Below are positions 25,757 to 34,960 of a DNA stretch of 64,000 bases, one piece after another (the first letter of the stretch is position 1; every line of letters begins with the position of its first letter). The stretch covers positions 124,001 to 188,000 of the forward strand of contig NZ_JAPSIY010000007.1 of assembly GCF_031178445.1 (NCBI RefSeq). Reading direction: 5' to 3'. Under the pieces are notes generated by a model. It did no database searches. It was not told the origin of the DNA and saw only the letters and a list, made by a program, of their open reading frames with translations. The DNA comes from Microbacterium sp. (GTDB lineage: Bacteria; Actinomycetota; Actinomycetes; Actinomycetales; Microbacteriaceae). The position numbers and the translations under genes are program-made.

Positions 25757-26610
25757 CGCTGCTCCTGGGCGCACTCCTCGGCACGGGCCTGCTGTTGTGC
25801 GCATCGCCGTGGCTGTGGCCCCCCGGAGAACGCGCACCGGTCAAGGCGCGACGCGGCAGACTCGTGCGCCTCGTCGAGGAGGCCGGGTATGGGCGCACCG
25901 CCGTGCGAACGATCGTCGTGATCATGATCGCCTCCGCGCTCGTCGCGGCCTCGGCCGCCTGGGTGATCACGGCGCTGCCCGTGCTGGCGCTGCTGGCCGG
26001 CCTCGCCGGCGCTGTGACACCCGTGCTGTTCCTCAGCGGCAGGCGCCTGAGACTGCGCAAGGCGCGGCGCCAACTGTGGCCGGACGTGTGCGATCTGCTG
26101 GTCGCCGCCATCCGCGTCGGTCTGTCGCTGCCCGACGCGGTGGCCAGTCTGGCGGACTCCGCCCCGCCCGCCGTGCGCCCTGCGTTCGCCGTGTTCGCGA
26201 GGGATCTGCGGGCCACGGGGCGTTTCGAGTCGAGCATCGACAGGCTCAAGGACACGCTGGCCGACCCCATCGCCGATCGCATCGTCGAGACGTTGCGGAT
26301 GGCGAGGCAGGTCGGCGGCACGGAACTCACCGGCGTCCTGCGAGCCCTGTCGTCGTCGGTCCGGGCGGATGCCGCGCTTCGCGGCGAGGTCGAGGCGCGT
26401 CAGTCGTGGATCCGCGGAGCGGCGGCGCTGGGCGCCGCAGCGCCCTGGGTGATCCTCGGCCTGCTGGCGATGCGACCGGAGGGCCGGGAGGCGTACGCCT
26501 CCGCCGAAGGCGTGCTGGTGATCGTCGTCGGCGCCGCCGTCTCCCTGGTCGCGTACCGGATCATGCTGCGCATCGGCAGGCTGCCGGAACCCGAGCGGTG
26601 GTTCGGATGA
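25753..26610 (+). CDS. tadB: Tad inner-membrane platform protein TadB
   Basis: A 285-residue type II secretion F-domain protein, one of the two platform proteins on which TadA acts. It has N-terminal TM helices (around residues 40-85), a cytoplasmic helical T2SSF domain with DLLVAAIRVGLSLPDAVASLA and RMARQVGGTELTGVLRALS, then two C-terminal TM helices. It starts with ATG inside the tadA stop (ATGA) and its own stop overlaps tadC the same way. Confidence 0.88.
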   Translation: MTLLLGALLGTGLLLCASPWLWPPGERAPVKARRGRLVRLVEEAGYGRTAVRTIVVIMIASALVAASAAWVITALPVLALLAGLAGAVTPVLFLSGRRLRLRKARRQLWPDVCDLLVAAIRVGLSLPDAVASLADSAPPAVRPAFAVFARDLRATGRFESSIDRLKDTLADPIADRIVETLRMARQVGGTELTGVLRALSSSVRADAALRGEVEARQSWIRGAAALGAAAPWVILGLLAMRPEGREAYASAEGVLVIVVGAAVSLVAYRIMLRIGRLPEPERWFG

Positions 26611-27545
26611 CTGCGGTGACCGACCTCGCCTTCGCCGTTCTGATCGGCGGAGCGTTCGCGATCGGGGTGCTCGGCATCCTCTCAGCCCTGCCGCGCTGGG
26701 GCGCACAGCCACTCGATCGCCGTATCGCTCCATACGTGCGAGATGTCGTCCCCGATGAGCTTCTCCCGTCCGGAGTGCTACCGCGCGCCGGCGTCCTGCC
26801 CGTGCAGGGGAGGCGTCTCTGGGAGGTGCTGCACGCCGGTTTCGAACGGATGCTGGGCGGCGGCGACAATCTGCGGCTGCGCCTGTCGCAGGCGGGTGTC
26901 GATCTGACGCCGGCGCTGTTCCGGGGAAGGCAGCTCGCCTGGGCGATCGCAGGACTGCTCGGCGGGTCGGTGCTGGTGATCGTGCTGGCGATCACAGGCC
27001 GGTTGACGCCCCCGGCTGTGCTCCTGCCCCTCATCGCGGCGGCGGTGGGAGCGGTCGGCAACGACATGTTGCTCACCGCGCGCGCCCGTTCGCGCCGGGC
27101 GCGGCTGGCAGAGGAGCTGCCCACTCTGCTGGAGTTCCTGGCGTTGTGTCTTTCCGCGGGGGAATCGCTGCTCGACGCGCTGCGGCGGGTATCGTCCATC
27201 GGCACAGGAGAGCTGACCGCGGAGCTGCGACAGACCGTGCTGGCAGTGCACACCGGATCGCCGCTCGCCGACGCGCTCGGCGAGACAGCCACCCGGCTGC
27301 AGCTGCCGGGGCTGACCCGCGCCGTCGACCAGATCGGCGCCGCGCTCGAACACGGTGCACCCCTGGCCGGTGTACTGCACTCCCAGGCGGCCGATGCCCG
27401 CGACGAGGCCAAGCGCTCGCTCATCGAGCAGGCGGGACACAAGGAGATCCTGATGCTCCTGCCGCTGGTCTTCCTGATCCTGCCGCTCAGCGTCCTCTTC
27501 GCCGTCTACCCGGGGCTCTTCATCCTCAGACTCGGCCTGGGGTGA
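26607..27545 (+). CDS. tadC: Tad inner-membrane platform protein TadC
   Basis: A 312-residue second platform protein. After an N-terminal TM helix and a cytoplasmic stretch, it has two TM helices near residues 110-155, the T2SSF core (EELPTLLEFLALCLSAGESLLDAL, followed by QLPGLTRAVDQIGAALEHGAPL), the segment RDEAKRSLIEQAGHKEI and a final TM hairpin (MLLPLVFLILPLSVLFAVYP). TadB and TadC normally form a heteromeric platform. It overlaps tadB by 4 nt. Confidence 0.9.
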   Translation: MTAVTDLAFAVLIGGAFAIGVLGILSALPRWGAQPLDRRIAPYVRDVVPDELLPSGVLPRAGVLPVQGRRLWEVLHAGFERMLGGGDNLRLRLSQAGVDLTPALFRGRQLAWAIAGLLGGSVLVIVLAITGRLTPPAVLLPLIAAAVGAVGNDMLLTARARSRRARLAEELPTLLEFLALCLSAGESLLDALRRVSSIGTGELTAELRQTVLAVHTGSPLADALGETATRLQLPGLTRAVDQIGAALEHGAPLAGVLHSQAADARDEAKRSLIEQAGHKEILMLLPLVFLILPLSVLFAVYPGLFILRLGLG

Positions 27546-27590
27546 CGAGAGACGACCTGCACATTGAAACCACCGACACGAGGAATCATC

Positions 27591-27788
27591 ATGACGACAC
27601 TGAGACGCTGGACCGCCGCCGCGAAGCACAGGGCGCGGGGACTGATCACAGACGAACGCGGAGACGTTCCCGGCTGGGTTCTCGTGACGCTGATGACCGC
27701 GGCATTGGTCGTCGTGATCTGGGCTGTCGCGGGCCCCGCGCTGGTCGATCTGTTCGAGCAGGCCATCTCGCGCGTCTCCGGCATCTGA
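27591..27788 (+). CDS. Flp pilin-like small membrane protein
   Basis: A 65-residue protein at the Flp pilin position of the cluster. A basic N-terminus is followed by DERG-DVPGW and one hydrophobic helix (VLVTLMTAALVVVIWAVAGP). The Gly24 before the helix resembles a prepilin cleavage site, but the +5 residue is Trp29 rather than the usual Glu. GAGGAA precedes the ATG. It is probably the major or a minor pilin, or a pilin-like assembly factor. The role is inferred from location and shape. Confidence 0.75.
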   Translation: MTTLRRWTAAAKHRARGLITDERGDVPGWVLVTLMTAALVVVIWAVAGPALVDLFEQAISRVSGI

Positions 27789-27794
27789 CGCTCG

Positions 27795-28202
27795 ATGCGC
27801 ACGCCCCGATCTTCGGCTCTCGAGGATGAGCGCGGCTCCAGCCCCGTCGAGTTCGTGCTCGTCGGCGCGCTGCTGACCGCTCTCACCCTCGCCGTGCTGC
27901 AGCTGGCGTTCGCGATGTACGTGCGCAATGTCGTGCACGACGCCGCCGTCGAGGGCGCGCACTACGCGGCGCTGGCCGACACGACGCCGGCAGAGGGAAG
28001 ACATCGCACGCAGGCGGTGATCACGCGCGCGATCGGCGCCGACTACGCCGAGGATGTTGCGATCGGCGAGGACTCGAGCCTCGGTCACCGCACGATGCTG
28101 GTGCGGGTGCGCACCACGCTGCCGGTGATCGGACTGATCGGGGTCCCGTACGGATTGGAGGTGGAGGCGCGTGCACCTGTGGAGTCGTTCGGTGAAGAAT
28201 GA
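27795..28202 (+). CDS. tadE: TadE-like pseudopilin
   Basis: A 135-residue TadE family protein. The prepilin-type site ERG-SSPVEF gives Glu at +5 after Gly14, followed by a hydrophobic helix (VLVGALLTALTLAVLQLAFAM). The C-terminal domain is extracytoplasmic and soluble. TadE proteins are processed minor pilins needed for Flp pilus assembly. It starts 6 nt after the pilin-like gene and overlaps the next gene by 32 nt. Confidence 0.85.
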   Translation: MRTPRSSALEDERGSSPVEFVLVGALLTALTLAVLQLAFAMYVRNVVHDAAVEGAHYAALADTTPAEGRHRTQAVITRAIGADYAEDVAIGEDSSLGHRTMLVRVRTTLPVIGLIGVPYGLEVEARAPVESFGEE

Positions 28203-28638
28203 TCTGGTCGACGACGAGGGCTCGGCCGCGCTCGAGTTCGTCGTGGTGGGCGTGCTGCTGCTCGTTCCCCTCGTCTACCTCGTGCTCACCCTCGGAGCGG
28301 TGCAGGAGCAGACCCTCGGCGCCGAGGCGGCGGCGCGGCACACCGCACGGGTGATCGGCCAGGCTGAGAGCGCCCAGGCTGCGTCGGCGAGCGGCGATGC
28401 CGTGCTGGCGAATGTGATGCGCGAGTACGGCATGGACGCCGACGCCGTGCAGGTCGGCATCGCGTGCTCGCCCGCGACGACGTCGTGCCCCTCCGCCGGG
28501 GCGACGGTCGTCGTCACGGTCCGCACCCGCGTCTCCCTGCCCTTCATGCCGCCGATCTTCGGGCTCGACGACCTGGCGGCCATCCCGGTCGAGGCTCAGG
28601 CCGCGCAGAAGGTGTCGCGCCTGTGGGGGAGCGGATGA
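28171..28638 (+). CDS. TadE/TadF-like pseudopilin (second)
   Basis: A 155-residue pseudopilin. The site DDEG-SAALEF has Glu at +5 after Gly17, then a long hydrophobic helix (VVVGVLLLVPLVYLVLTLGAV). The mature domain carries two cysteines (ACSPATTSCPS) that probably form a disulfide. The GTG at 28171 is preferred because GGAGGTGGAGG lies just before it; a second GTG at 28192 is possible. The overlap with tadE and the following ATGA overlap indicate one operon. Confidence 0.8.
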   Translation: MHLWSRSVKNDLVDDEGSAALEFVVVGVLLLVPLVYLVLTLGAVQEQTLGAEAAARHTARVIGQAESAQAASASGDAVLANVMREYGMDADAVQVGIACSPATTSCPSAGATVVVTVRTRVSLPFMPPIFGLDDLAAIPVEAQAAQKVSRLWGSG

Positions 28639-29069
28639 GCGCGCCGCGGCGGCTCCGCGCGCTCGCGGACGACGAGGACGGCAGCATCCTGCCGCTGATC
28701 CTCGGCTACGTCCTGCTGGCCATCGCAGTGGTGATGGTGTGCGTGTGCGCCACCGACCTGTACATCGCTCAGAAGCGCCTGGACTCCCTCGCCGACGCCG
28801 CTGCACTCGCCGGAGCCGACGGGTTCACGATCGAGGCGCGCGACGACGCCGTCTTCGCCCAGCTGACAGATGCGGGTGTGCGCGAGCAGGCGGATGCCGT
28901 GGTTTCGGCGATGTCGACCCAGGCGCGCGTGCTGTCGGCCGGCACACCGGACGGCGTCTCGGCGCGGGTCACCGTGGCCGCGCCATGGCATCCGCCGCTC
29001 TTCTCGCCGTTCGTGCCCGACGGCGTGCCGCTCGAGGCCACCGCGACCACGCGCACCGCCCTGCGCTAG
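28635..29069 (+). CDS. TadG-like / Rv3654c-like secreted protein
   Basis: A 144-residue protein with a short cytoplasmic lead, DDEDG-SILPL, one hydrophobic helix and a soluble outer domain (QKRLDSLADAAALAGADGF). The last motif is shared by TadG-like and Rv3654c-like proteins that end Tad clusters in actinobacteria. Unlike the two TadE proteins, the +5 position after Gly16 is Leu21, not Glu, so prepilin-peptidase processing is doubtful. Its start overlaps the previous stop as ATGA. Confidence 0.78.
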   Translation: MSAPRRLRALADDEDGSILPLILGYVLLAIAVVMVCVCATDLYIAQKRLDSLADAAALAGADGFTIEARDDAVFAQLTDAGVREQADAVVSAMSTQARVLSAGTPDGVSARVTVAAPWHPPLFSPFVPDGVPLEATATTRTALR

Positions 29070-29087
29070 GCGTGAGCGCACGGAGGG

Positions 29088-30353
29088 TCAGTCGCGCTGA
29101 CGGGGGATGAACCTCGGGATCCAGCGAAGGAACCCCGCCGCGCCGAGTAGCGCGATCACGCCCATCACTCCGGCCGCGAGCGACAGCGAGACCAGAGCGG
29201 TGATCGCCGACACCAGCAGAGGGGCGGCGGCGCCGCCGGCATCCGTCAGCGTGCGCCACGAACCCAGGAACGTCGCCGGCTCCCGTTCCGGCGCGAGATC
29301 GGCGCCGACGGTGAGCAGGATGCCGCTGGAGAGGCCGTTGCCGACGCCGAGCACCGCCGCGAGAGCGCCGTACCAGAGCATCGCCGAGTCCAGTTCGTGG
29401 GTGAGCGACAGGCTGATGAACCCCAGGCCCATCAGGAGCATCGCCGGCATGGCGGCCCAGACCCGGCCGAATCTGTCCATCACCTGACCGCTCGCGTAGA
29501 ACAGCGCGAAGTCGATCGCACCGGTCACGCCGACGACCAGCGCGATCGTCCCGGAATCGAGCCCGAGCGAGACGCCCCACAGCGGCAGGATGACCTGCCG
29601 GGCGGCGCGCACCGCCGACAGTGCCGCGGCAGCCATCCCGAGTCTCGACAGCACCGCGCGGTACGCCCAGATGGTGCGGAGCACTCCGCGCTGGTCGACC
29701 GTGGGGATGGAGCCGGTGACGACCTCGCCCGTGTCCTCGGCGACTGCCGCGCCGGTCGGCTTGAGCAGCGCAGGGCTGCTCTTCTCCGGGTCGGGCCCCA
29801 CCAGCACCAGCACCGTCATCACGCCGACGCAGCCGATCAGGAACCAGATCGTGGCGTGCTCGCTGCCGGTCAGGCGGATGAGCCCCGCTGCGACGAAGGG
29901 GCCGATGAACACACCGAAGCGGAAGCATCCGCCCAGCAGCGACAGCGCCCGCGCACGGACGCGCGTCGGCACGCGCGTCGTCATGAACGCGTGTCTGGCC
30001 AGGCCGAAGGCCGCAGCGCAGAAGCCGAGCAGGAACACGGCCGCGGCGAACAGCGCCAGCGACTCGGCCAACAGCATGCCGACACCTGCCAGAGCGGAGA
30101 CGACGCCGGCGATCACCATGGTGAAGCGCTCGCCGATCTTCGCCACCGTCCACCCGGCCGGGATGTTGCCGCAGAGCTGACCGACGACCAGGGCGGATGC
30201 GACCAGGGCGGCCGTCGGCACGTCCGCACCCAGCTGGGTCGCCAGTACGGGGATCAGAGGGATGACGGCGCCCTCACCCAGGGCGAACAGCACCGTCGGC
30301 AGGTAGACCATCGGCCCGAATCGCCTCAGGACCACCGCCGCACTGTCGCTCAC
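29088..30353 (-). CDS. Major facilitator superfamily transporter
   Basis: A 421-residue, 12-helix MFS protein, probably a drug or small-metabolite efflux pump. TM1 is VYLPTVLFALGEGAVIPLIP. The loop between TM2 and TM3 (GNIPAGWTVAKIGERFTMV) is a motif-A variant. A mid-chain cytoplasmic loop holds EVVTGSIPTVDQRGVL. The GTG at 30353 sits exactly 6 nt after TACCGT, supporting this start; the frame stays open far upstream only because it shadows prfB. The substrate is unknown. It is divergent from prfB with a 91-bp gap. Confidence 0.88.
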   Translation of the reverse strand: MSDSAAVVLRRFGPMVYLPTVLFALGEGAVIPLIPVLATQLGADVPTAALVASALVVGQLCGNIPAGWTVAKIGERFTMVIAGVVSALAGVGMLLAESLALFAAAVFLLGFCAAAFGLARHAFMTTRVPTRVRARALSLLGGCFRFGVFIGPFVAAGLIRLTGSEHATIWFLIGCVGVMTVLVLVGPDPEKSSPALLKPTGAAVAEDTGEVVTGSIPTVDQRGVLRTIWAYRAVLSRLGMAAAALSAVRAARQVILPLWGVSLGLDSGTIALVVGVTGAIDFALFYASGQVMDRFGRVWAAMPAMLLMGLGFISLSLTHELDSAMLWYGALAAVLGVGNGLSSGILLTVGADLAPEREPATFLGSWRTLTDAGGAAAPLLVSAITALVSLSLAAGVMGVIALLGAAGFLRWIPRFIPRQRD

Positions 30354-30444
30354 ATGCCCACGGTAACCGGCCGGCGCAGCCCCCGTGCGCAGACATTCCT
30401 GGGGCGCTCGGAACCGGGCGTGCGGCGCGATAGGCTGGACTGCC

Positions 30445-31554
30445 ATGTTCGAACTCGATCTCTCCGCCGATCTCCAGGCCCTGCGACAGACATTCGGCGA
30501 CATCCGCGAGGTCGTCGACATCCCCTCCCTGCGCGACGACATCGCGCGGCTCAGCGAAGAGGCCGGAGCGCCCGATCTCTGGGACGACCCCGAGAAGGCC
30601 CAGAAGGTCACCAGCGCGCTCAGCCACAAGCAGGCCGAGCTCAAGCGCATCACCGAGGTCGAGCAGCGACTCGACGACCTGGAGGTGCTCGCCGACCTCG
30701 CCAACGAGATGCAGGACGAGGACTCGGCCGACGAGGTGCGCAAGGAGCTCGCCTCGCTCACCGAAACCATCAACCAGCTCGAAGTCCAGACGCTCCTCGA
30801 CGGCGAGTACGACGACCGCTCCGCCATCATCACCATCCGCTCCGGCGCGGGTGGCGACGACGCGACCGACTTCGCCGAGATGCTCATGCGCATGTACCTG
30901 CGCTGGGCCGAGCAGCACGGGTACCCCGTGAAGGTCATGGACACGTCCTACGCCGAGGGCGCCGGTATCAAGTCGGCCACGTTCGAGATCGACGCGCCCT
31001 ACGCCTTCGGCACGCTCTCGGTCGAGGCCGGCACCCACCGTCTCGCCCGCATCAGCCCGTTCGGCTCCGCCGACAAGCGGCAGACCTCCTTCGCGGCCGT
31101 CGAGGTGATCCCGCTGATGGAGGAGGCGACTGAGGTCGACATCCCCGAGAACGACATCCGCGTGGACGTGTTCCGCTCGTCCGGCCCCGGCGGCCAGTCG
31201 GTGAACACCACGGACTCCGCCGTGCGCATCACCCACCTGCCGACCGGCATCGTCGTCTCGATGCAGAACGAGAAGTCGCAGATCCAGAACCGCGCAGCCG
31301 CGATGCGCGTGCTGCAGACCCGCCTGCTGCTGCTGCAGAAGGAGGAGGAGGCGGCCAAGAAGAAAGAGCTCGCCGGCAACATCACCGCCAGCTGGGGCGA
31401 CCAGATGCGCTCCTACTTCCTCTACGGTCAGCAGCTGGTGAAGGACCTGCGCACCGGCTGCGAGTCGGGCAACCCCGCCACGGTGTTCGACGGCGACCTC
31501 GACGGCTTCATCTCGGCCGGCATCCGCTGGCGCAAACGCAAGGATGAGGACTGA
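30445..31554 (+). CDS. prfB: Peptide chain release factor 2
   Basis: A 369-residue class I release factor that reads UGA and UAA. The SPF codon-recognition tripeptide is at 204-206 and the catalytic GGQ at 249-251. The gene reads straight through without the programmed +1 frameshift near codon 25 used in Escherichia coli, so that autoregulation is absent, as usual in actinobacteria. TAGGCT ends 8 nt before the ATG. ftsE-ftsX-smpB lie downstream, the normal actinobacterial neighbourhood, but a minus-strand gene intervenes here. Confidence 0.97.
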   Translation: MFELDLSADLQALRQTFGDIREVVDIPSLRDDIARLSEEAGAPDLWDDPEKAQKVTSALSHKQAELKRITEVEQRLDDLEVLADLANEMQDEDSADEVRKELASLTETINQLEVQTLLDGEYDDRSAIITIRSGAGGDDATDFAEMLMRMYLRWAEQHGYPVKVMDTSYAEGAGIKSATFEIDAPYAFGTLSVEAGTHRLARISPFGSADKRQTSFAAVEVIPLMEEATEVDIPENDIRVDVFRSSGPGGQSVNTTDSAVRITHLPTGIVVSMQNEKSQIQNRAAAMRVLQTRLLLLQKEEEAAKKKELAGNITASWGDQMRSYFLYGQQLVKDLRTGCESGNPATVFDGDLDGFISAGIRWRKRKDED

Positions 31555-31567
31555 TCCTCAGCCGCAT

Positions 31568-31610
31568 GCGTCGAGGGCCCGGGGAGCGATGCTCCCCGGG
31601 CCCTCGACGC
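31568..31610. terminator. Bidirectional terminator between prfB and the DUF2510 gene
   Basis: A perfect 20-bp stem (31568-31587 with 31591-31610) closes a GAT loop in the gap between two convergent stops. It is the longest perfect hairpin I found in the window. There is no T tract. Confidence 0.88.
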
Positions 31611-31628
31611 TTCAGCTGCGCAGTCGCG

Positions 31629-32771
31629 TCACTGAGCCGCACACTCGACGATGGCGTCGGCGGTCACGTTCTGCACCGTCTGGCCTTCGGCGCCGTACAC
31701 GTCCTCGCCGCCGGCGATCGTCTGCAGCGTCTCGTCGCTGAGCTCCGAGTCGTACATGAACTGCCCCACGCACGCCGAGACCTCAGGGTCGTCGAAGTCG
31801 GTGATGTCGGCCTCGTGGAGCACCTCGAGGAATCCGGCGGCGATCTCGTCCGGCGACGGACGACCGGTGGCGCTGGGCTCGTCGGAGGTGTCGTCCGATG
31901 ATCCTTCGCTCGTGATGGACGTCGGGAAGTCGCTCGGGAACTCCTCGGCCATCGTGTTCGCGAAGTTCACGAAGTAGACGACCACCAGCACGCCACCGAC
32001 GATGCCGCCGACCACAGACAGCGCCAGACCGACGATCGCCGGCCATTTCTTGGTCTTCATGAAGATCGCGATCAGCGACACCACGAACGCGGCGAAAAGC
32101 AGGAAGAACCCGAAGCCGGTGAGCACCGGCGGGATGCAGGCGAGGATCGTGCCGACCACGGCGAGGCCGAGGCCTATGAAGCCGAGGATCGGGGGCTTCA
32201 CCGCGGCGGGCTGCTCGGCGCCGTACGCAGGTGCACCGTAGGCGGGTGCGCCGTACGGCCGGGCGCCGCCCGGGTACCCGGCTGCGGGGTAGGCGGACGT
32301 GGCGCTCGGGTCCCCGTAGGCGGGAGTAGCGGGCGCCGCGTATCCCGGTGCGGCCGGAGGTGCGAAGGCCGCGGTCTCGGGGGCTGCCGGAGCGGGATAC
32401 GACGCGTTCTCCGCGGCCGTGGGAGCGCCGTGAACGTCAGCGGAGCGCTCGAAGGCGTCCTGCGACACGGTGTCCGGCGTGATGTCCTCGCCGGCGGGAG
32501 CCGATTCTGCAGACCGGCTCACCTCTGTGGCGGCGGGAGCATCCGAGAGCGCGTCGGCAGCGGCCGGCTGCACATCCTCGCGGCGGACGGTGGCGTCGAG
32601 GTCCTCCTCGTAGGCGCCCGCTGCATCCGAGTCCTGCGGCGCGCTCATCTCAGTCGGCGTCTCAGTCGGCGTCTCGGGCTGCACCGGCGCGAAGTGCTCG
32701 GTCCATCGCTCGCCGTCCCACCAGCGCTGGCGTCCTGAGCCGTCGTCGTACCAACCAGCGGGAACGCTCAT
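31629..32771 (-). CDS. DUF2510 / DUF4190-like membrane protein
   Basis: A 380-residue protein in three parts. Residues 1-30 form a DUF2510 module (GWYDDGSGRQRWWDGERWTEHF). A long disordered linker follows, ending in Ala/Pro/Tyr/Gly-rich AYGAPAYGAPAYGAEQPAA. Two TM helices resembling DUF4190 (GFIGLGLAVVGTILACIPP and the following segment) and a third TM lead to an extracytoplasmic domain with two cysteines (SACVGQF and VECAAQ). Proteins of this layout are common in Actinobacteria and uncharacterised. GGAGGG precedes the ATG. Confidence 0.82.
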   Translation of the reverse strand: MSVPAGWYDDGSGRQRWWDGERWTEHFAPVQPETPTETPTEMSAPQDSDAAGAYEEDLDATVRREDVQPAAADALSDAPAATEVSRSAESAPAGEDITPDTVSQDAFERSADVHGAPTAAENASYPAPAAPETAAFAPPAAPGYAAPATPAYGDPSATSAYPAAGYPGGARPYGAPAYGAPAYGAEQPAAVKPPILGFIGLGLAVVGTILACIPPVLTGFGFFLLFAAFVVSLIAIFMKTKKWPAIVGLALSVVGGIVGGVLVVVYFVNFANTMAEEFPSDFPTSITSEGSSDDTSDEPSATGRPSPDEIAAGFLEVLHEADITDFDDPEVSACVGQFMYDSELSDETLQTIAGGEDVYGAEGQTVQNVTADAIVECAAQ

Positions 32772-32963
32772 GGCACCCTCCTCATCTCGTGTCTCGTCTT
32801 CGCGGGTGCCGGTGCACGCACGATCCCCTGCCGGCGCGGAAGGCGCCCATACGTGTATACCAGCACGGCCAGACGCGGGCGGCGGGGAGAGGTCCCCAAC
32901 TCGTCGGGCCCGAGGGGTGTCGCTGGGCGCTGACACGCGCCGCGCGCTTAGGCTCGTATGGCC

Positions 32964-34049
32964 ATGATCCGGTTCGAGAACGTCACCAAACGCTATCGCG
33001 GCACCAAGAGACCAGCGCTCTCCGCGGTCGACTTCGAAGTCCAGGCGGGGGAGTTCGTCTTCCTCGTCGGCGCTTCAGGCTCCGGCAAGTCGACGTGCCT
33101 CCGACTCATCCTGCGCGAGGATGTGCCGACTTCGGGCCGCGTCGCCGTACTCGGCCGCGACCTGCGCTCGCTCGCCAACCGCAAGGTGCCCTACTTCCGC
33201 CGGCACATCGGCTCGGTGTTCCAGGACTTCCGCCTGCTGCCGTCGAAGACCGTGCATCAGAACGTCGCCTTCTCCCTGCAGGTGATCGGCGCCTCACGGG
33301 GCTTCATCCAGCAGGCCGTCCCCGAGGCTCTCGCGCTGGTGGGGCTCGAGGGCAAGGGCAAGCGGATGCCGCACGAGCTCTCCGGCGGCGAGCAGCAGCG
33401 GGTCGCGATCGCCCGCGCGATCGTCAACCGGCCCAAGGTGCTGCTCGCTGACGAGCCGACCGGAAACCTCGATCCGGCCACCTCCGTCGGCATCATGCAG
33501 CTGTTGACGCGCATCAACGCCGGAGGCACGACCGTCGTGATGGCGACCCACGAGGCGGCCTTCGTCGACCAGATGCAGCGCCGCGTGATCGAACTGAAGA
33601 ACGGCGAGATGGTGCGCGACGAACTCGGCGGCGGCTATGGCGACACCTCGAACATCCCCCGGCTGACGCCCGAAGCCGTGCGCGGCGCCGCAGCGGCGGC
33701 CGCGCTCACCGCTGTACAGGAGGTGCAGCGCGAGACCAGCGCCGTGCCCGTGCTGCGCCCCGACGCCGACTCCGGCTCGGCATCGCAATCGGCTGCACCC
33801 GCTGCGGCGACATCCGCGCCCGCAGCATCCGCGCCCGCAGCATCCTCGCCCGCAGCGCCTCCAGCCGCCGCTCCGGTGGCGCCCACCGAGCCGCACACCG
33901 CGGCGGCACCGCCCGAGGAGCCGCCAGGCGTCGGACCCCGCACGAATCCGATCATCATCCCGGAGGTGGAGGTCGCCGAGCTCGGCGTCGCCGACCGCCT
34001 CGGCCTGTCGGATGCGGACGACGACGAGGAAGTGGGTCCGACCACATGA
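32964..34049 (+). CDS. ftsE: Cell division ATPase FtsE with extended C-terminal tail
   Basis: A 361-residue FtsE, the cytoplasmic ATPase that with FtsX activates peptidoglycan hydrolases at the division site. Walker A GASGSGKST is at 36-44, the signature LSGGEQ near 139 and Walker B VLLADEP near 160. The ATPase core ends near residue 228; the usual protein stops there. About 130 further residues are Ala/Pro/Ser-rich (three SAPAA-type repeats) and end in an acidic stretch (LSDADDDEEVGPTT). The ATG at 32964 lies 9 nt after TAGGCT; an ATG at 32958 is possible. The stop overlaps ftsX as ATGA. Confidence 0.95.
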   Translation: MIRFENVTKRYRGTKRPALSAVDFEVQAGEFVFLVGASGSGKSTCLRLILREDVPTSGRVAVLGRDLRSLANRKVPYFRRHIGSVFQDFRLLPSKTVHQNVAFSLQVIGASRGFIQQAVPEALALVGLEGKGKRMPHELSGGEQQRVAIARAIVNRPKVLLADEPTGNLDPATSVGIMQLLTRINAGGTTVVMATHEAAFVDQMQRRVIELKNGEMVRDELGGGYGDTSNIPRLTPEAVRGAAAAAALTAVQEVQRETSAVPVLRPDADSGSASQSAAPAAATSAPAASAPAASSPAAPPAAAPVAPTEPHTAAAPPEEPPGVGPRTNPIIIPEVEVAELGVADRLGLSDADDDEEVGPTT

Positions 34050-34960
34050 ACTTCGGGCTCATCGTCGGCGAGGCCCTGCTCGGCCTGCGCCGCAACATCT
34101 CCATGGTCATCTCGGTGGTGCTGGTCACCTTCGTCTCACTCACGTTCGTCGGCGCTGCGATCCTCATGCAGGCGCAGATCGGAACCATGCGCGGGTTCTG
34201 GGGGGAGCGCGCCGAGGTGACCATCTACATGTGCTCGCCGCTCTCGGTCAAACCGAACTGCGTGGGTGGTGAGGCCACCGAGGAGCAGATCGACAAGGTC
34301 AGGCAGACACTTGCGGGCGACGCCCTCGCGCCCCTGATCAGCGAGGTGCGGTTCGAGACGAAGGAGGAGGCGTACCAGGACTTCGTCGACAACTTCGGCG
34401 AGGAGCAGGCGAACGTCGTCGGCCTTGAGCAGATGTCGGTCGCCTTCCGGGTGACCATGGTCAACCCGCAGCAGTCCGAGGTGCTGAGCGAGGCGTTCTC
34501 GGGGGAGCAGGGCGTCGACGAGGTGAACGACCAGCGCAAACTGCTCGATCCGCTGTTCTCGGCGCTCACGGTCGCCACCTACATCGCCGTCGGCATCGCC
34601 GCGTTGATGCTCATCGCGGCCGTACTGCTGATCGCGACGACGATCAGGCTCTCCGCCTACGCGCGACGCAAGGAGATCGGCATCATGCGCCTGGTCGGCG
34701 CCTCGAACCGCTCGATCCAGACCCCGTTCGTGCTCGAGGGCGTGTTCGCGGCGTTCCTCGGCTCGGTTCTCGCCAGTGGGGCGGTGCTGGCGGGCGTGCA
34801 TTTCGGGGTGGAGGGCTATCTCGCCGAACGGGTGCCGTTCATGCGGCCGCTGGTGGGAATGCAGGACGCCGTGTTCGTGGTGCCGGTGATCATCGGCATC
34901 GGCATCGTGCTTGCCGCGCTCTCGGCGGGTTTCGCGATCCGGCGCTGGCTGCGCACCTGA
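34046..34960 (+). CDS. ftsX: Cell division protein FtsX
   Basis: A 304-residue FtsX. TM1 spans about residues 20-42 and is followed by an extracytoplasmic domain (43-168) with a cysteine pair (MCSPLSVKPNC) and the FtsX-typical VRFETKEEAYQDF. Three further TM helices lie near 175-198, 225-250 and 270-298. The cytoplasmic coupling segment RRKEIGIMRLVGASNRSIQ contacts FtsE. In mycobacteria the outer domain binds RipC-type hydrolases; the partner here is not in the window. Confidence 0.95.
   Translation: MNFGLIVGEALLGLRRNISMVISVVLVTFVSLTFVGAAILMQAQIGTMRGFWGERAEVTIYMCSPLSVKPNCVGGEATEEQIDKVRQTLAGDALAPLISEVRFETKEEAYQDFVDNFGEEQANVVGLEQMSVAFRVTMVNPQQSEVLSEAFSGEQGVDEVNDQRKLLDPLFSALTVATYIAVGIAALMLIAAVLLIATTIRLSAYARRKEIGIMRLVGASNRSIQTPFVLEGVFAAFLGSVLASGAVLAGVHFGVEGYLAERVPFMRPLVGMQDAVFVVPVIIGIGIVLAALSAGFAIRRWLRT

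Noticed and set aside
30500..30540. Programmed frameshift in prfB
   Set aside because: The frame is continuous with no in-frame TGA near codon 25; the protein reads normally from 30445.
29088..30944. MFS gene starting at 30944
   Set aside because: The added 197 residues are Ser/Arg-rich antisense of prfB; the GTG at 30353 has a proper -10 box 6 nt upstream.
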